Shown here one piece after another: positions 37,701 through 49,700 of a stretch of 64,000 nucleotides of DNA. The notes under the pieces were generated by a model that saw only the letters and a program-made list of their open reading frames with translations, did no database searches and had not been told where the DNA came from. A program made the position numbers and the translations under genes. Positions within the stretch are counted from its first letter, which is position 1; every line of letters starts with the position of its first letter. This DNA comes from Symsagittifera roscoffensis (Eukaryota > Xenacoelomorpha > Acoela > Convolutidae), in contig NW_026971517.1 in the NCBI RefSeq assembly GCF_963678635.1, positions 1-64,000 of the forward strand, given 5' to 3'.

Positions 37701-40700
37701 TCGGAATTAACCAAGACAATTAAAAACTCAGATCTGAAATTAGATTGGAATTAACCAATCCTTAAAGTATCCCAGCGTTATTTGAACATTTCACAACCTA
37801 TTTCAGATCTGAAATAGGTTATTTCAGATCTGTTTTTGAAAGTTTATTGCAACGGGTAGGCATAATTTTATAGATTTTGCAAGTTGAGGCACAGGCTTGA
37901 AAAAAAAACCGTACAGCGAGTACAGCTGCAGTGCAGTGAAACAGGTGTGTATATAATTGTGCGGCTGCTAAAATCTGAAGTTTCCCTCGATTTTTCAGTG
38001 TGCTTGAAACTTATTTTTACGTCTATTCGAGCTAATTCATTTTAGATCTCACTTCTTATAGAAAAGAAAGAAAAAATCAAAGCAAATGTTCGAACCTTTA
38101 TCGCAATTTTTGTAGCATCTTTTGTCGTTTCCAGCGTCTCAAGTCCGACTTCTGCTAGAAATCCTTTTAGCACTGTCTGACAATTAATTTCAGTAATGTG
38201 GTATGGTTTTGATCTCTGGTTAAACTTCTCACAGAACGTGAAAGGAAAGTTGTCTCCTGGTATCTCAACAAACTCTGTTTGATGGGCAGCCTTTCGATTT
38301 GTTCCTTCGGGTTCGAACTCTTCGCTCATACTAATACCGTAAGGTTCTGCACGAACTTCCAGTACTGAGTCAGTTTCATCAATAATTGGTTCGCGGCGAT
38401 ATCCCTCGACAATTTCCGCACAATCCAATCTCCCGTTTTGAGATAGTACTCAATAAGTGAGCCCCAGTGTTTTGTACGGTCTGCACCAACACTATTAGAA
38501 AGACTTGAGTCAACTGCGCGAGTTAAAATAAATAGTTTAACCTGACGTGACACGCTCATTTTAAAATTACTAACAGTAAGAGTGATTTATGCTGAATGAA
38601 ATGAGATGTTTTCTCTGGAAAAAAAAACAGAAAACCATTTTTTGTTGCTCCATGTACGCTAAAAAACGAAAGTTCGTCAGTTTTCTTTACAAAATAGAGA
38701 TAAGAGTAGAAATTTTAATAAACTAAAATTATAAAAAAAGCTGCTGTTGAATAATACCGTTCGAACTCCTTTTTCGCTGTAACACGTTATGCTAGACAAA
38801 AGGCAAAATATGAAAACTTACCGAACACAGAAATGATTTTAAATAACAGATTTGCCAACGTTGGACAAAAATAATTAAAATTAAATAGTTCAGATTGCAG
38901 ACAATATTTTACCAGGGTTAAATTCAAATTGAAAATTTGCGATAAAAAAGTGGAAAAACAGCGATTGCCATCGATGATTTTTTGATTTTCATTGCCACTA
39001 TAGCAAAATTCATTGATAATTTATCGCTAGTTTGGCTTATTTTCAGCAATGAAACAGCAATAAAATTTTATCGAAATGAGCAAAAATAGTGCTCTTACAA
39101 AGTAAGCAAGAAAAAGAGCTTACTCATAAAATCATATTCAAAAAAACTTAGCAAAGTAGTTGAAAAAAAAAGAAAATCACGGGACAAAAAACTTAGTCTT
39201 CTGTTTGAATTTATTCTATATGAACAATTTTTTATTAAAAAATTGTTCATTTTTGCTTTTTTTTGCAATCCCAGGACGAATGGTTGACCTTTGTCCAAAA
39301 AACCATCTTATAAAAGCTGCATCTTTGACCTCATCAAAAAAAGCGTTTTTTCGTTTCAAGATAGAATAGTTATTCAAAACAGTGTAGAAAATTGATCTCG
39401 TGCTGCAACTCATTGTTTTTAACGCCTTTTTTTTTACTTCTTTTTTTCGAATTTGAAACTTTTGATAGTACCTAACAAAAGCTTCCAAGTTGAGAAGAGA
39501 AATTATAAACAATCTAACCTACTCTACGGGTCCGTCCTTTAGGTTTTCTGTAAAAAAAATTATCTAAACCTTATGTCACATTGGAAATAATCAATTAATC
39601 AAAAACTTGCAATGAGCAATTTTTTAATGACGGGAAAATCTGTGGTTTAAATTTTTCCAGGACTTTTCCTGATTGAAATTAAATTTGGTATAGAATAAGA
39701 TTAGGGTATGGCACAAGATATTTTCATAAGTTTCTGATGCTGAAAGCAAAATATGTCTAGCAACTCGCAATTCGAGGCTTAATTTTTATATTATTCTGCC
39801 GCTTGTAAACACTTGCGAAGATTATTAAAAAAAAACGAAGATGGTTTTATCTAAAGAATATAGCAAATAAGACACTTGTTGAAACAAAATGCTTATTCTG
39901 AAACTAACTTAAGCAGCGAATGATCGGTCGTTGGTCGATTTATTAAGTGATCGACAGTATCTAATTTTTATCGAAGATCAAAATCATTGAGTCATAAAAC
40001 AAATCACAACAATCCCCATGAGAAAAATTTAAAATCTACATCTGTTTTATTACAAAGTCTACATACACCCATTTGCCACTTCAACGGTAAAAAAACTAAG
40101 ACAATTCGAGAAAAAGTTTATTAAGTTTAAGAACGTTTTCCGGTGATTAGTTCTTTTTAAACTTCGAATCATTATCCTCAAAACTAGTTTTCACTTCTGG
40201 GTGTATAGTTTATGAGGTGTTACTTCGAGTGTCGATCTCCGTTTCTACCATCGGATCCGTTGATGAAGTAGGGGGTGCTGTTCCTCGGGGATATCAACTG
40301 TGGTAGATTGTTGTAAAAGTGATTGAATCATGCCGTACGTTGATATGGTGGTGGATGACTAACTCAACGTCGTAGCAGCCTCCAATGTCGTTTTGGATGC
40401 TGAGAGGGTCAACGGAGTGAGGAAGTTGTAACACAAAGCAGTGAAAGCAGGCTGGAGGCGAAACTATGATCGGACTGTCATCTAGAACTATGAGCGTTGG
40501 GTTCAGAGATTCTTTTTTGGACAGTTTGCCCGCAAAACTTCGTTTGCCGTAAAACTTTTAAGTTCTCGTGATGTCAATCTTAAACATGTTTAAAACGCTG
40601 AGAAACATTAGCACACACTAAAAATTTGAAGTTCAACTACAGCCAAACTAGGTGAAACATTTGGTCGATAAAAAAGCTAAATAATTTCAACAAAACGACT

Positions 40701-43700
40701 TTGTAAAAGCTTAACAGCGTTCTGCTTAATCTGTAAATGGCAGCTTATATCTCACTTGGAGCTTTGAATACACCTTGGTTCATTTACCCAAGTTTTTAGT
40801 CCCAAAATTCGGTTCATAATTGCTTAAAAGTTGAAAAATGCTCAGATCTATTTTTAAAATTAGTTTGAATGGAGGCAGAAGCGGATTTAGGTAAGGGGGG
40901 CACTGGACGCTCTTTCTCCTCAGGAATTTGACCGCAGGCCGACCCAAAGAGTCCCCCTTTTGTACTATTTTGAGAAATCCATTTTTGGCTGACTGACCCT
41001 AAATTTTTTCTAAAGGTCTCTTTGGCGCCATCATATACTAAATTTAATGGGGAAGCGCGAGCCTAGGAAATGCGACTGTTTGATCAGAGTTTTCCAGAAA
41101 GTACCTAAAAACGCCTTTTTGGGCAATTTTTTCAAAATTTTGATTCCGGCGCAGAAATTTCGGCCAAAACCAGGTCTTTGTTGTGCTCTGGGAAAGCTCA
41201 GAAAATCAATCTTTTAAAAAAAAAATCTTCGATTTTTTTTTAAAATCCATCCCTCCCGAGAAAATTCAAGATCTACTCCTTCTTGAAAAGATTTTTAGTG
41301 TTCCGGCATGTTGCTTCCTTTGCCCAAAAATTGAAATTCCGAAACGACGAAAAAAACTTTACTTTGTTATAAAAACAAGAAAAAAGCTGTTTTCACGCTA
41401 GCTTTAAAATTTTTGGATGAAGTTGAGTTATTAGAATAATGTATAACGCATGGTTTGGCCAAAAACTGATATCGTGAAAGCATTTGGATTTTTCTGCAAA
41501 CCTTTGGCTATCAAAATTTCCTAAGCAATCTGAAATTTTTTTTACTTCTTGGCATCAAATACGTGTTGTATAAATTATTCAAAAGGAATTTCAATAATCT
41601 CACTCGCAAACATCACTAATTTCAATGAATTGAAACTGCTCACAAACATCAGAAAATTGCTTAAGAAATTAATTTAGTGAGAAATTTTTGTTTTCGATAA
41701 CAATGTTTTTATTAGGTATAAAATCGTTGAATTATATAAGATATATCAGTACAGACATGAAATGAGATTTGAAACGTTTCAATAGTCACGAATGAAAATG
41801 AGTCAGAGTTGTATTATCAACAGTCTTCAGCTGTTTGGATAACGATAGTTCAATTTGGAATAGAGGACTCTTCTACGATGCATGTTCTTACCAGAGGTGC
41901 GCATTCTTTGAGAAGTTTTTCTGCCAATTTTTTGTTTGCGCTGAGAAAATTTTCTGACTTATCTTACATCAAGGTCACCCATTTATCAGCTGAGATTACG
42001 CATACAAAAATGTAGTTCATAACAGAAGCAAACATGTCAGTCACTTTCACTGTAGAACCTTCCAGCATTTTATCGGTCTTTAGCTTGTCAATTGTCAGTA
42101 CAAGCAGTTTGGTAATAAACCAGGCAACAAACTCTGCTATTATCCAGAACAATATAGACATAATAAGCCAGAAGTTCCTGTCATGACTAATCCGATTCCT
42201 GCTGAGGAAAAAAAATTTTGATGTTTTTTTTATGAATGCGGTCGCAACACTCAGTGCTACTTGCACAGAACTGAACTATCCTTGTTCAACTTACCCATGT
42301 TTCAAAATTGTATCAATATTTTTTATGAGTGAATTTAATATCGTCGAATCATCAGTTTTCAAGCCTAACTAATTGATCTAAACATTTTTAGAGCTTTTAG
42401 CTTCATGCCGTCTTTAGGCATAGAATTTTGCAAATTGAGGCCCCCCGGGTTGACCAAAAAGTCTTATCCTACAATTTTCACATCTAAAAAATCGTACAAA
42501 CAATTCCATAGATACAGAAAAACTTAAGAAAAATCTACGATAAGCTTTTTTCGTGTATGAAAATTGTTGGATACGCCAAATTTCTCGAAATTTTTAGGAT
42601 GTGTTCGTGATCGAACACAAGTGACTAGACCCTTGGGTCACTCAAAACTAGAATCATCAAAAATTTGATTGTCTGGCATTTACAAATTCACAATTCATTA
42701 GAAAACGACTTGAAATGTTTAAGAGTTTTTTTCACAAATCATATACTGAAAGCTTCAAACTTTTAATTTTTGGCAATTATTTTCAGAGATGATTATTTTT
42801 AAAATTAGAATTTTCAAGTTATCAGACATTGATCAAGGCACACATAAACCTGTCAGAAAAAAAAACAATTAGGAGTTTCCAGCCTGTTTGAAAAAATGCT
42901 ATCCAGAGAAACGGAAAAAAATCCAACTTTTGTGTATCCAGGATTATGTTACGCAGACAAAAACTTTTTTTGGAAAGTATTTCTCTGAGTAAAAATTTCA
43001 ATTAGGGGTTTGGGGCAATTTCAATTTTAATTGTAAGAGTTTTTGTTGTCGTCATTAGAAAATGCTAGTCATACAATTTTCATATAAGGAAATTGTATGG
43101 AGCTTTTCTTCTTCCAAAAACAAAAGAAACATTTATTTTTTCATGACTAGACTGTTTGTTTTTGTTTCAACTAGCCGCAAATTTTGGTTAGATTCTTTTT
43201 TCAATGATGTTTTGAAATTGTATGAAAATTGTATGATTGGCATTTTTCAATACAGTTGATTATGGAATTGTATGATAATTATTTTCGGTGTATGGAATTG
43301 AAGATGAGCATTTTCGGTTGATGGAGTTCAACACGGGACAGAATTGAAAACACCCGTACAGTCCGTACAGCTGCTGTACAGTGAAACATGTGTATATATA
43401 AATGCGCGGCTGCTAAAATCGGAAGATTTCCCCGCAATTTTTCAATGTCCTTGAAATTTTATTTTCACGTCTATTCGAGCTATTTCACTTTATCTCATCT
43501 TGCCTAAACTTCTAACAAAAAAAATAAACGATCAAAGCAAATGTTTGAACCTGTACAGCAAGTCTTGTAGCATCTTTTGCAGTTTCCAACGGCGTCTGAA
43601 GGCCTACTTCTGCTAGAAATTCTTTAAGCACTGTCTGACAACTGTTTTCAGTAACATGGTATGCTTTTGATCTCTGGTTAAAAGTCTCACAGAATTTAAA

Positions 43701-46700
43701 TGGAAAATTTTCTCCTGGGATAAAAACAATTTCTTTTTGATGCGCAACTTGTCGTTTTGCTCCTTCTGGTTCGAATGCGTCTCGATCACTTTGTTCATAA
43801 GAGCTTACACTAACTGTCAGGTGTGAGTCAGATTCATTGCGAGATCCTTCGATTATTTCTTCTTTGTTAAGGGCATTTTTGTAATAGGATTCAATGAGTA
43901 GAGCCCAATGTTTGGTGAACTTTGGACTAAAACTGGTAGACGGGCTGGAGTCGACTGCTCGAGATAAAACGAACAGTTTAGCTTGACCACGCTCGCTCAT
44001 TTCAAAAAGAAAATGAGTACGAGTGAATTGAACCAAATGAATTGAGCTATTGTTTGAGGCAGAAACAAGTAAAGAAACTATCCTAAGCTGGACAAAATGG
44101 AAAAAATGAACAATTACCAAATGCAGGAGTGAGTTTAAAAAGCAGTTTCGCCAACGTTAGTCACAAATAAAAAAAAAACAACGCAGAAACTATCCTAAGC
44201 TGGACAAAATGGAAAAAATGAACAATTACCAAATGCAGGAGTGAGTTTAAAAAGCAGTTTCGCCAACGTTAGTCACAAATAAAAAAAAAACAAAGCAGAA
44301 ACTATCCTAAGCTGGACAAAATGGAAAAAATGAACATTTACCAAATGCAGGAGTAAGTTTAAAAAGCAGTTTCGCCAACGTTAGTCACAAATAAAAAAAC
44401 AAAGCAACCACTTCAGACATTATTGTTAGCAAAAATTGCTCATGAAAACATACAAAAAACGTCTAGCCTTTTAAGCAAAATTACATGAGAATTACCGACA
44501 AGTCTCTATACATTTTTGCAATTTCGTTTCACTATTTCATGGACTGGAAAAAAGTCTGAAAAGAGTGACATACGCACTTTTTCCATATTTTGAAACTATT
44601 TAATAAGCACTTTATCCACACTTTGGAATTATATATCAAGATTCGTGTTACAAAAATATGGACGAAAAGAGCATAAACAGTTTTTTAAACTATGAAAATG
44701 TATGATGAGCGTTTTTTTCCATAATATGAATTTGTATGATAATATATTTTTTCATAATTGAAAAAAAAAACAGCAAAAAAACTTTCTTTCAAATTCTGTT
44801 TTGTATAAAAATAACCTAAATAGGATTTTCTATGACAGGAAAAGCCATTACATGCTGCCGTTACCACGCCGATAAACCATCTGGCGATATTAGCCATATA
44901 AATTAAATTTAACTTTTTCACACTGAATTATAAACCAAAACAGAAACATTTTGTATATGGCTGGAAACCTTTTTGAACAATTTCCATGATTGAGAAAAGA
45001 AGCTTGTTCAAACAAACTTAGGTTTGCCATAACATATGAAAACAAAATAATTGTGTCTTAAAAAGACACTTATTGTTTTTGATTTTTGGATTTGTTGAGT
45101 AAAAATGTTATTCTCGGCAACGTTTTAGACTCAAAATATCAAAATTTGCCATTGGTTTTTTTTTGTAGAAAAATCACTCGGGCACAGAAGCAAATTTGCA
45201 ATCAAAAATTGAAGAAGCACTTTTTTGCCTCAAAATTGTATTTTTATAGTACAAATGAACGATAAGACCAAAAAATTTTTACTTTGTTATAAAAACAAGA
45301 AAAAAGCTGTTTTCACGCTAGCTTTAAAATTTTTGGATGAAGTTGAGTTATTAGAATAATGTATAACGCATGGTTTGGCCAAAAACTGATATCGTGAAAG
45401 CATTTGGATTTTTCTGCAAACCTTTGGCTATCAAAATTTCCTAAGCAATCTGAAATTTTTTTTACTTCTTGGCATCAAATACGTGTTGTATAAATTATTC
45501 AAAAGGAATTTCAATAATCTCACTCGCAAACATCACTAATTTCAATGAATTGAAACTGCTCACAAACATCAGAAAATTGCTTAAGAAATTAATTTAGTGA
45601 GAAATTTTTGTTTTCGATAACAATGTTTTTATTAGGTATAAAATCGTTGAATTATATAAGATATATCAGTACAGACATGAAATGAGATTTGAAACGTTTC
45701 AATAGTCACGAATGAAAATGAGTCAGAGTTGTATTATCAACAGTCTTCAGCTGTTTGGATAACGATAGTTCAATTTGGAATAGAGGACTCTTCTACGATG
45801 CATGTTCTTACCAGAGGTGCGCATTCTTTGAGAAGTTTTTCTGCCAATTTTTTGTTTGCGCTGAGAAAATTTTCTGACTTATCTTACATCAAGGTCACCC
45901 ATTTATCAGCTGAGATTACGCATACAAAAATGTAGTTCATAACAGAAGCAAACATGTCAGTCACTTTCACTGTAGAACCTTCCAGCATTTTATCGGTCTT
46001 TAGCTTGTCAATTGTCAGTACAAGCAGTTTGGTAATAAACCAGGCAACAAACTCTGCTATTATCCAGAACAATATAGACATAATAAGCCAGAAGTTCCTG
46101 TCATGACTAATCCGATTCCTGCTGAGGAAAAAAAATTTTGATGTTTTTTTATGAATGCGGTCGCAACACTCAGTGCTACTTGCACAGAACTGAACTATCC
46201 TTGTTCAACTTACCCATGTTTCAAAATTGTATCAATATTTTTTATGAGTGAATTTAATATCGTCGAATCATCAGTTTTCAAGCCTAACTAATTGATCTAA
46301 ACATTTTTAGAGCTTTTAGCTTCATGCCGTCTTTAGGCATAGAATTTTGCAAATTGAGGCCCCCCGGGTTGACCAAAAATTCTTATCCTACAATTTTCAC
46401 ATCTAAAAAATCGTACAAACAATTCCATAGATACAGAAAAACTTAAGAAAAATCTACGATAAGCTTTTTTCGTGTATGAAAATTGTTGGATACGCCAAAT
46501 TTCTCGAAATTTTTAGGATGTGTTCGTGATCGAACACAAGTGACTAGACCCTTGGGTCACTCAAAACTAGAATCATCAAAAATTTGATTGTCTGGCATTT
46601 ACAAATTCACAATTCATTAGAAAACGACTTGAAATGTTTAAGAGTTTTTTTCACAAATCATATACTGAAAGCTTCAAACTTTTAATTTTTGGCAATTATT

Positions 46701-49700
46701 TTCAGAGATGATTATTTTTAAAATTAGAATTTTCAAGTTATCAGACATTGATCAAGGCACACATAAACCTGTCAGAAAAAAAAAACAATTAGGAGTTTCC
46801 AGCCTGTTTGAAAAAATGCTATCCAGAGAAACGGAAAAAAATCCAACTTTTGTGTATCCAGGATTATGTTACGCAGACAAAAACTTTTTTTGGAAAGTAT
46901 TTCTCTGAGTAAAAATTTCAATTAGGGGTTTGGGGCAATTTCAATTTTAATTGTAAGAGTTTTTGTTGTCGTCATTAGAAAATGCTAGTCATTCAATTTT
47001 CATATAAGGAAATTGTATGGAGCTTTTCTTCTTCCAAAAACAAAAGAAACATTTTAATTTTTCATGACTAGACTGTTTGTTTTTGTTTCAACTAGCCGCA
47101 AATTTTGGTTAGATTCTTTTTTCAATGATGTTTTGAAATTGTATGAAAATTGTATGATTGGCATTTTTCAATACAGTTGATTATGGAATTGTATGATAAT
47201 TATTTTCGGTGTATGGAATTGAAGATGAGCATTTTCGGTTGATGGAGTTCAACACGGGACAGAATTGAAAACACCCGTACAGTCCGTACAGCTGCTGTAC
47301 AGTGAAACATGTGTATATATAAATGCGCGGCTGCTAAAATCGGAAGATTTCCCCGCAATTTTTCAATGTCCTTGAAATTTTATTTTCACGTCTATTCGAG
47401 CTATTTCACTTTATCTCATCTTGCCTAAACTTCTAACAAAAAAAATAAACGATCAAAGCAAATGTTTGAACCTGTACAGCAAGTCTTGTAGCATCTTTTG
47501 CAGTTTCCAACGGCGTCTGAAGGCCTACTTCTGCTAGAAATTCTTTAAGCACTGTCTGACAACTGTTTTCAGTAACATGGTATGCTTTTGATCTCTGGTT
47601 AAAAGTCTCACAGAATTTAAATGGAAAATTTTCTCCTGGGATAAAAACAATTTCTTTTTGATGCGCAACTTGTCGTTTTGCTCCTTCTGGTTCGAATGCG
47701 TCTCGATCACTTTGTTCATAAGAGCTTACACTAACTGTCAGGTGTGAGTCAGATTCATTGCGAGATCCTTCGATTATTTCTTCTTTGTTAAGGGCATTTT
47801 TGTAATGGGATTCAATGAGTAGAGCCCAATGTTTGGTGAACTTTGGACTAAAACTGGTAGACGGGCTGGAGTCGACTGCTCGAGATAAAACGAACAGTTT
47901 AGCTTGACCACGCTCGCTCATTTCAAAAAGAAAATGAGTACGAGTGAATTGAACCAAATGAATTGAGCTATTGTTTGAGGCAGAAACAAGTAAAGAAACT
48001 ATCCTAAGCTGGACAAAATGGAAAAAATGAACAATTACCAAATGCAGGAGTGAGTTTAAAAAGCAGTTTCGCCAACGTTAGTCACAAATAAAAAAAAAAC
48101 AACGCAGAAACTATCCTAAGCTGGACAAAATGGAAAAAATGAACAATTACCAAATGCAGGAGTGAGTTTAAAAAGCAGTTTCGCCAACGTTAGTCACAAA
48201 TAAAAAAAAACAACGCAGAAACTATCCTAAGCTGGACAAAATGGAAAAAATGAACAATTACCAAATGCAGGAGTGAGTTTAAAAAGCAGTTTCGCCAACG
48301 TTAGTCACAAATAAAAAAAAACAACGCAGAAACTATCCTAAGCTGGACAAAATGGAAAAAATGAACAATTACCAAATGCAGGAGTGAGTTTAAAAAGCAG
48401 TTTCGCCAACGTTAGTCACAAATAAAAAAAAACAACGCAGAAACTATCCTAAGCTGGACAAAATGGAAAAAATGAACAATTACCAAATGCAGGAGTGAGT
48501 TTAAAAAGCAGTTTCGCCAACGTTAGTCACAAATAAAAAAAAAACAAAGCAGAAACTATCCTAAGCTGGACAAAATGGAAAAAATGAACATTTACCAAAT
48601 GCAGGAGTAAGTTTAAAAAGCAGTTTCGCCAACGTTAGTCACAAATAAAAAAACAAAGCAACCACTTCAGACATTATTGTTAGCAAAAATTGCTCATGAA
48701 AACATACAAAAAACGTCTAGCCTTTTAAGCAAAATTACATGAGAATTACCGACAAGTCTCTATACATTTTTGCAATTTCTTTTCACTATTTCATGGACTG
48801 GAAAAAAGTCTGAAAAGAGTGACATACGCACTTTTTCCATATTTTGAAACTATTTAATAAGCACTTTATCCACACTTTGGAATTATATATCAAGATTCGT
48901 GTTACAAAAATATGGACGAAAAGAGCATAAACAGTTTTTTAAACTATGAAAATGTATGATGAGCGTTTTTTTCCATAATATGAATTTGTATGATAATATA
49001 TTTTTTCATAATTGAAAAAAAAAACAGCAAAAAAACTTTCTTTCAAATTCTGTTTTGTATAAAAATAACCTAAATAGGATTTTCTATGACAGGAAAAGCC
49101 ATTACATGCTGCCGTTACCACGCCGATAAACCATCTGGCGATATTAGCCATATAAATTAAATTTAACTTTTTCACACTGAATTATAAACCAAAACAGAAA
49201 CATTTTGTATATGGCTAGAAACCTTTTTGAACAATTTCCATGATTGAGAAAAGAAGCTTGTTCAAACAAACTTAGGTTTGCCATAACATATGAAAACAAA
49301 ATAATTGTGTCTTAAAAAGACACTTATTGTTTTTGATTTTTGGATTTGTTGAGTAAAAATGTTATTCTCGGCAACGTTTTAGACTCAAAATATCAAAATT
49401 TGCCATTGGTTTTTTTTTGTAGAAAAATCACTCGGGCACAGAAGCAAATTTGCAATCAAAAATTGAAGAAGCACTTTTTTGCCTCAAAATTGTATTTTTA
49501 TAGTACAAATGAACGATAAGAGTTTGTTTGTTAATTTTTTTCGATGCTTAAATATTATTTGATTTTAAAAAGTTTTAAGATAAATTTCCGAACTCGTTTT
49601 GTTTGAAAAATGCTTAGAAACAATAGCAGATTTAGACCCCCTCAGGGATTTGACCCCTTGCCGACCCAAAGGCTTTTTTGACCTGTTTTTTCAAAATTTT

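Larger units (their letters stand above)
36042..38559 (-). pseudogene. nested family gene 2, two exons, frameshift in exon 1
   Basis: Exon 1 38559-38096 and exon 2 36758-36042 join in phase 0 (donor ATAAAG|GTTCGA, acceptor TTTTGTTTCAG). Exon 1 is 464 nt, one base short of keeping frame. The start ([29 protein letters not shown]) and the end ([12 protein letters not shown] through [20 protein letters not shown]) are in different frames, with the break near 38428. Exon 2 is undamaged. One missing base in a T run is the simplest explanation, and a sequencing error is possible. If the base were an error the gene would be intact and homologous to gene 1. Confidence 0.6.
34500..40560. repeat. duplicated segment containing gene 2 (older tandem copy)
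   Basis: Text at 34500-35700 (for example GATGTCAATGTTAAACAT, AACAGCGTTCTGCTTAATCT) recurs in the same order and orientation at 40570-41500. The gene 2 block and the following blocks are therefore old direct tandem duplicates, each with one family member. Confidence 0.7.
41358..45278. repeat. amplified unit 1 (3.92 kb)
   Basis: From TACTTTGTTATAAAAACAAG at 41358 to the restart of the same text at 45279. It holds the exon 2 relic, dispersed repeat, intact exon 1 and three 111-bp repeats of family copy 3. It differs from units 2 and 3 by a few substitutions and the array length. Confidence 0.85.

Noticed and set aside
43512-44120. 202-residue reading of family copies 3-5 with a hydrophobic N-terminal extension that looks like a signal peptide
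   Set aside because: The extra residues are encoded by the 111-bp repeat and lack any counterpart in genes 1 and 2, whose proteins start MSE at the same alignment position.
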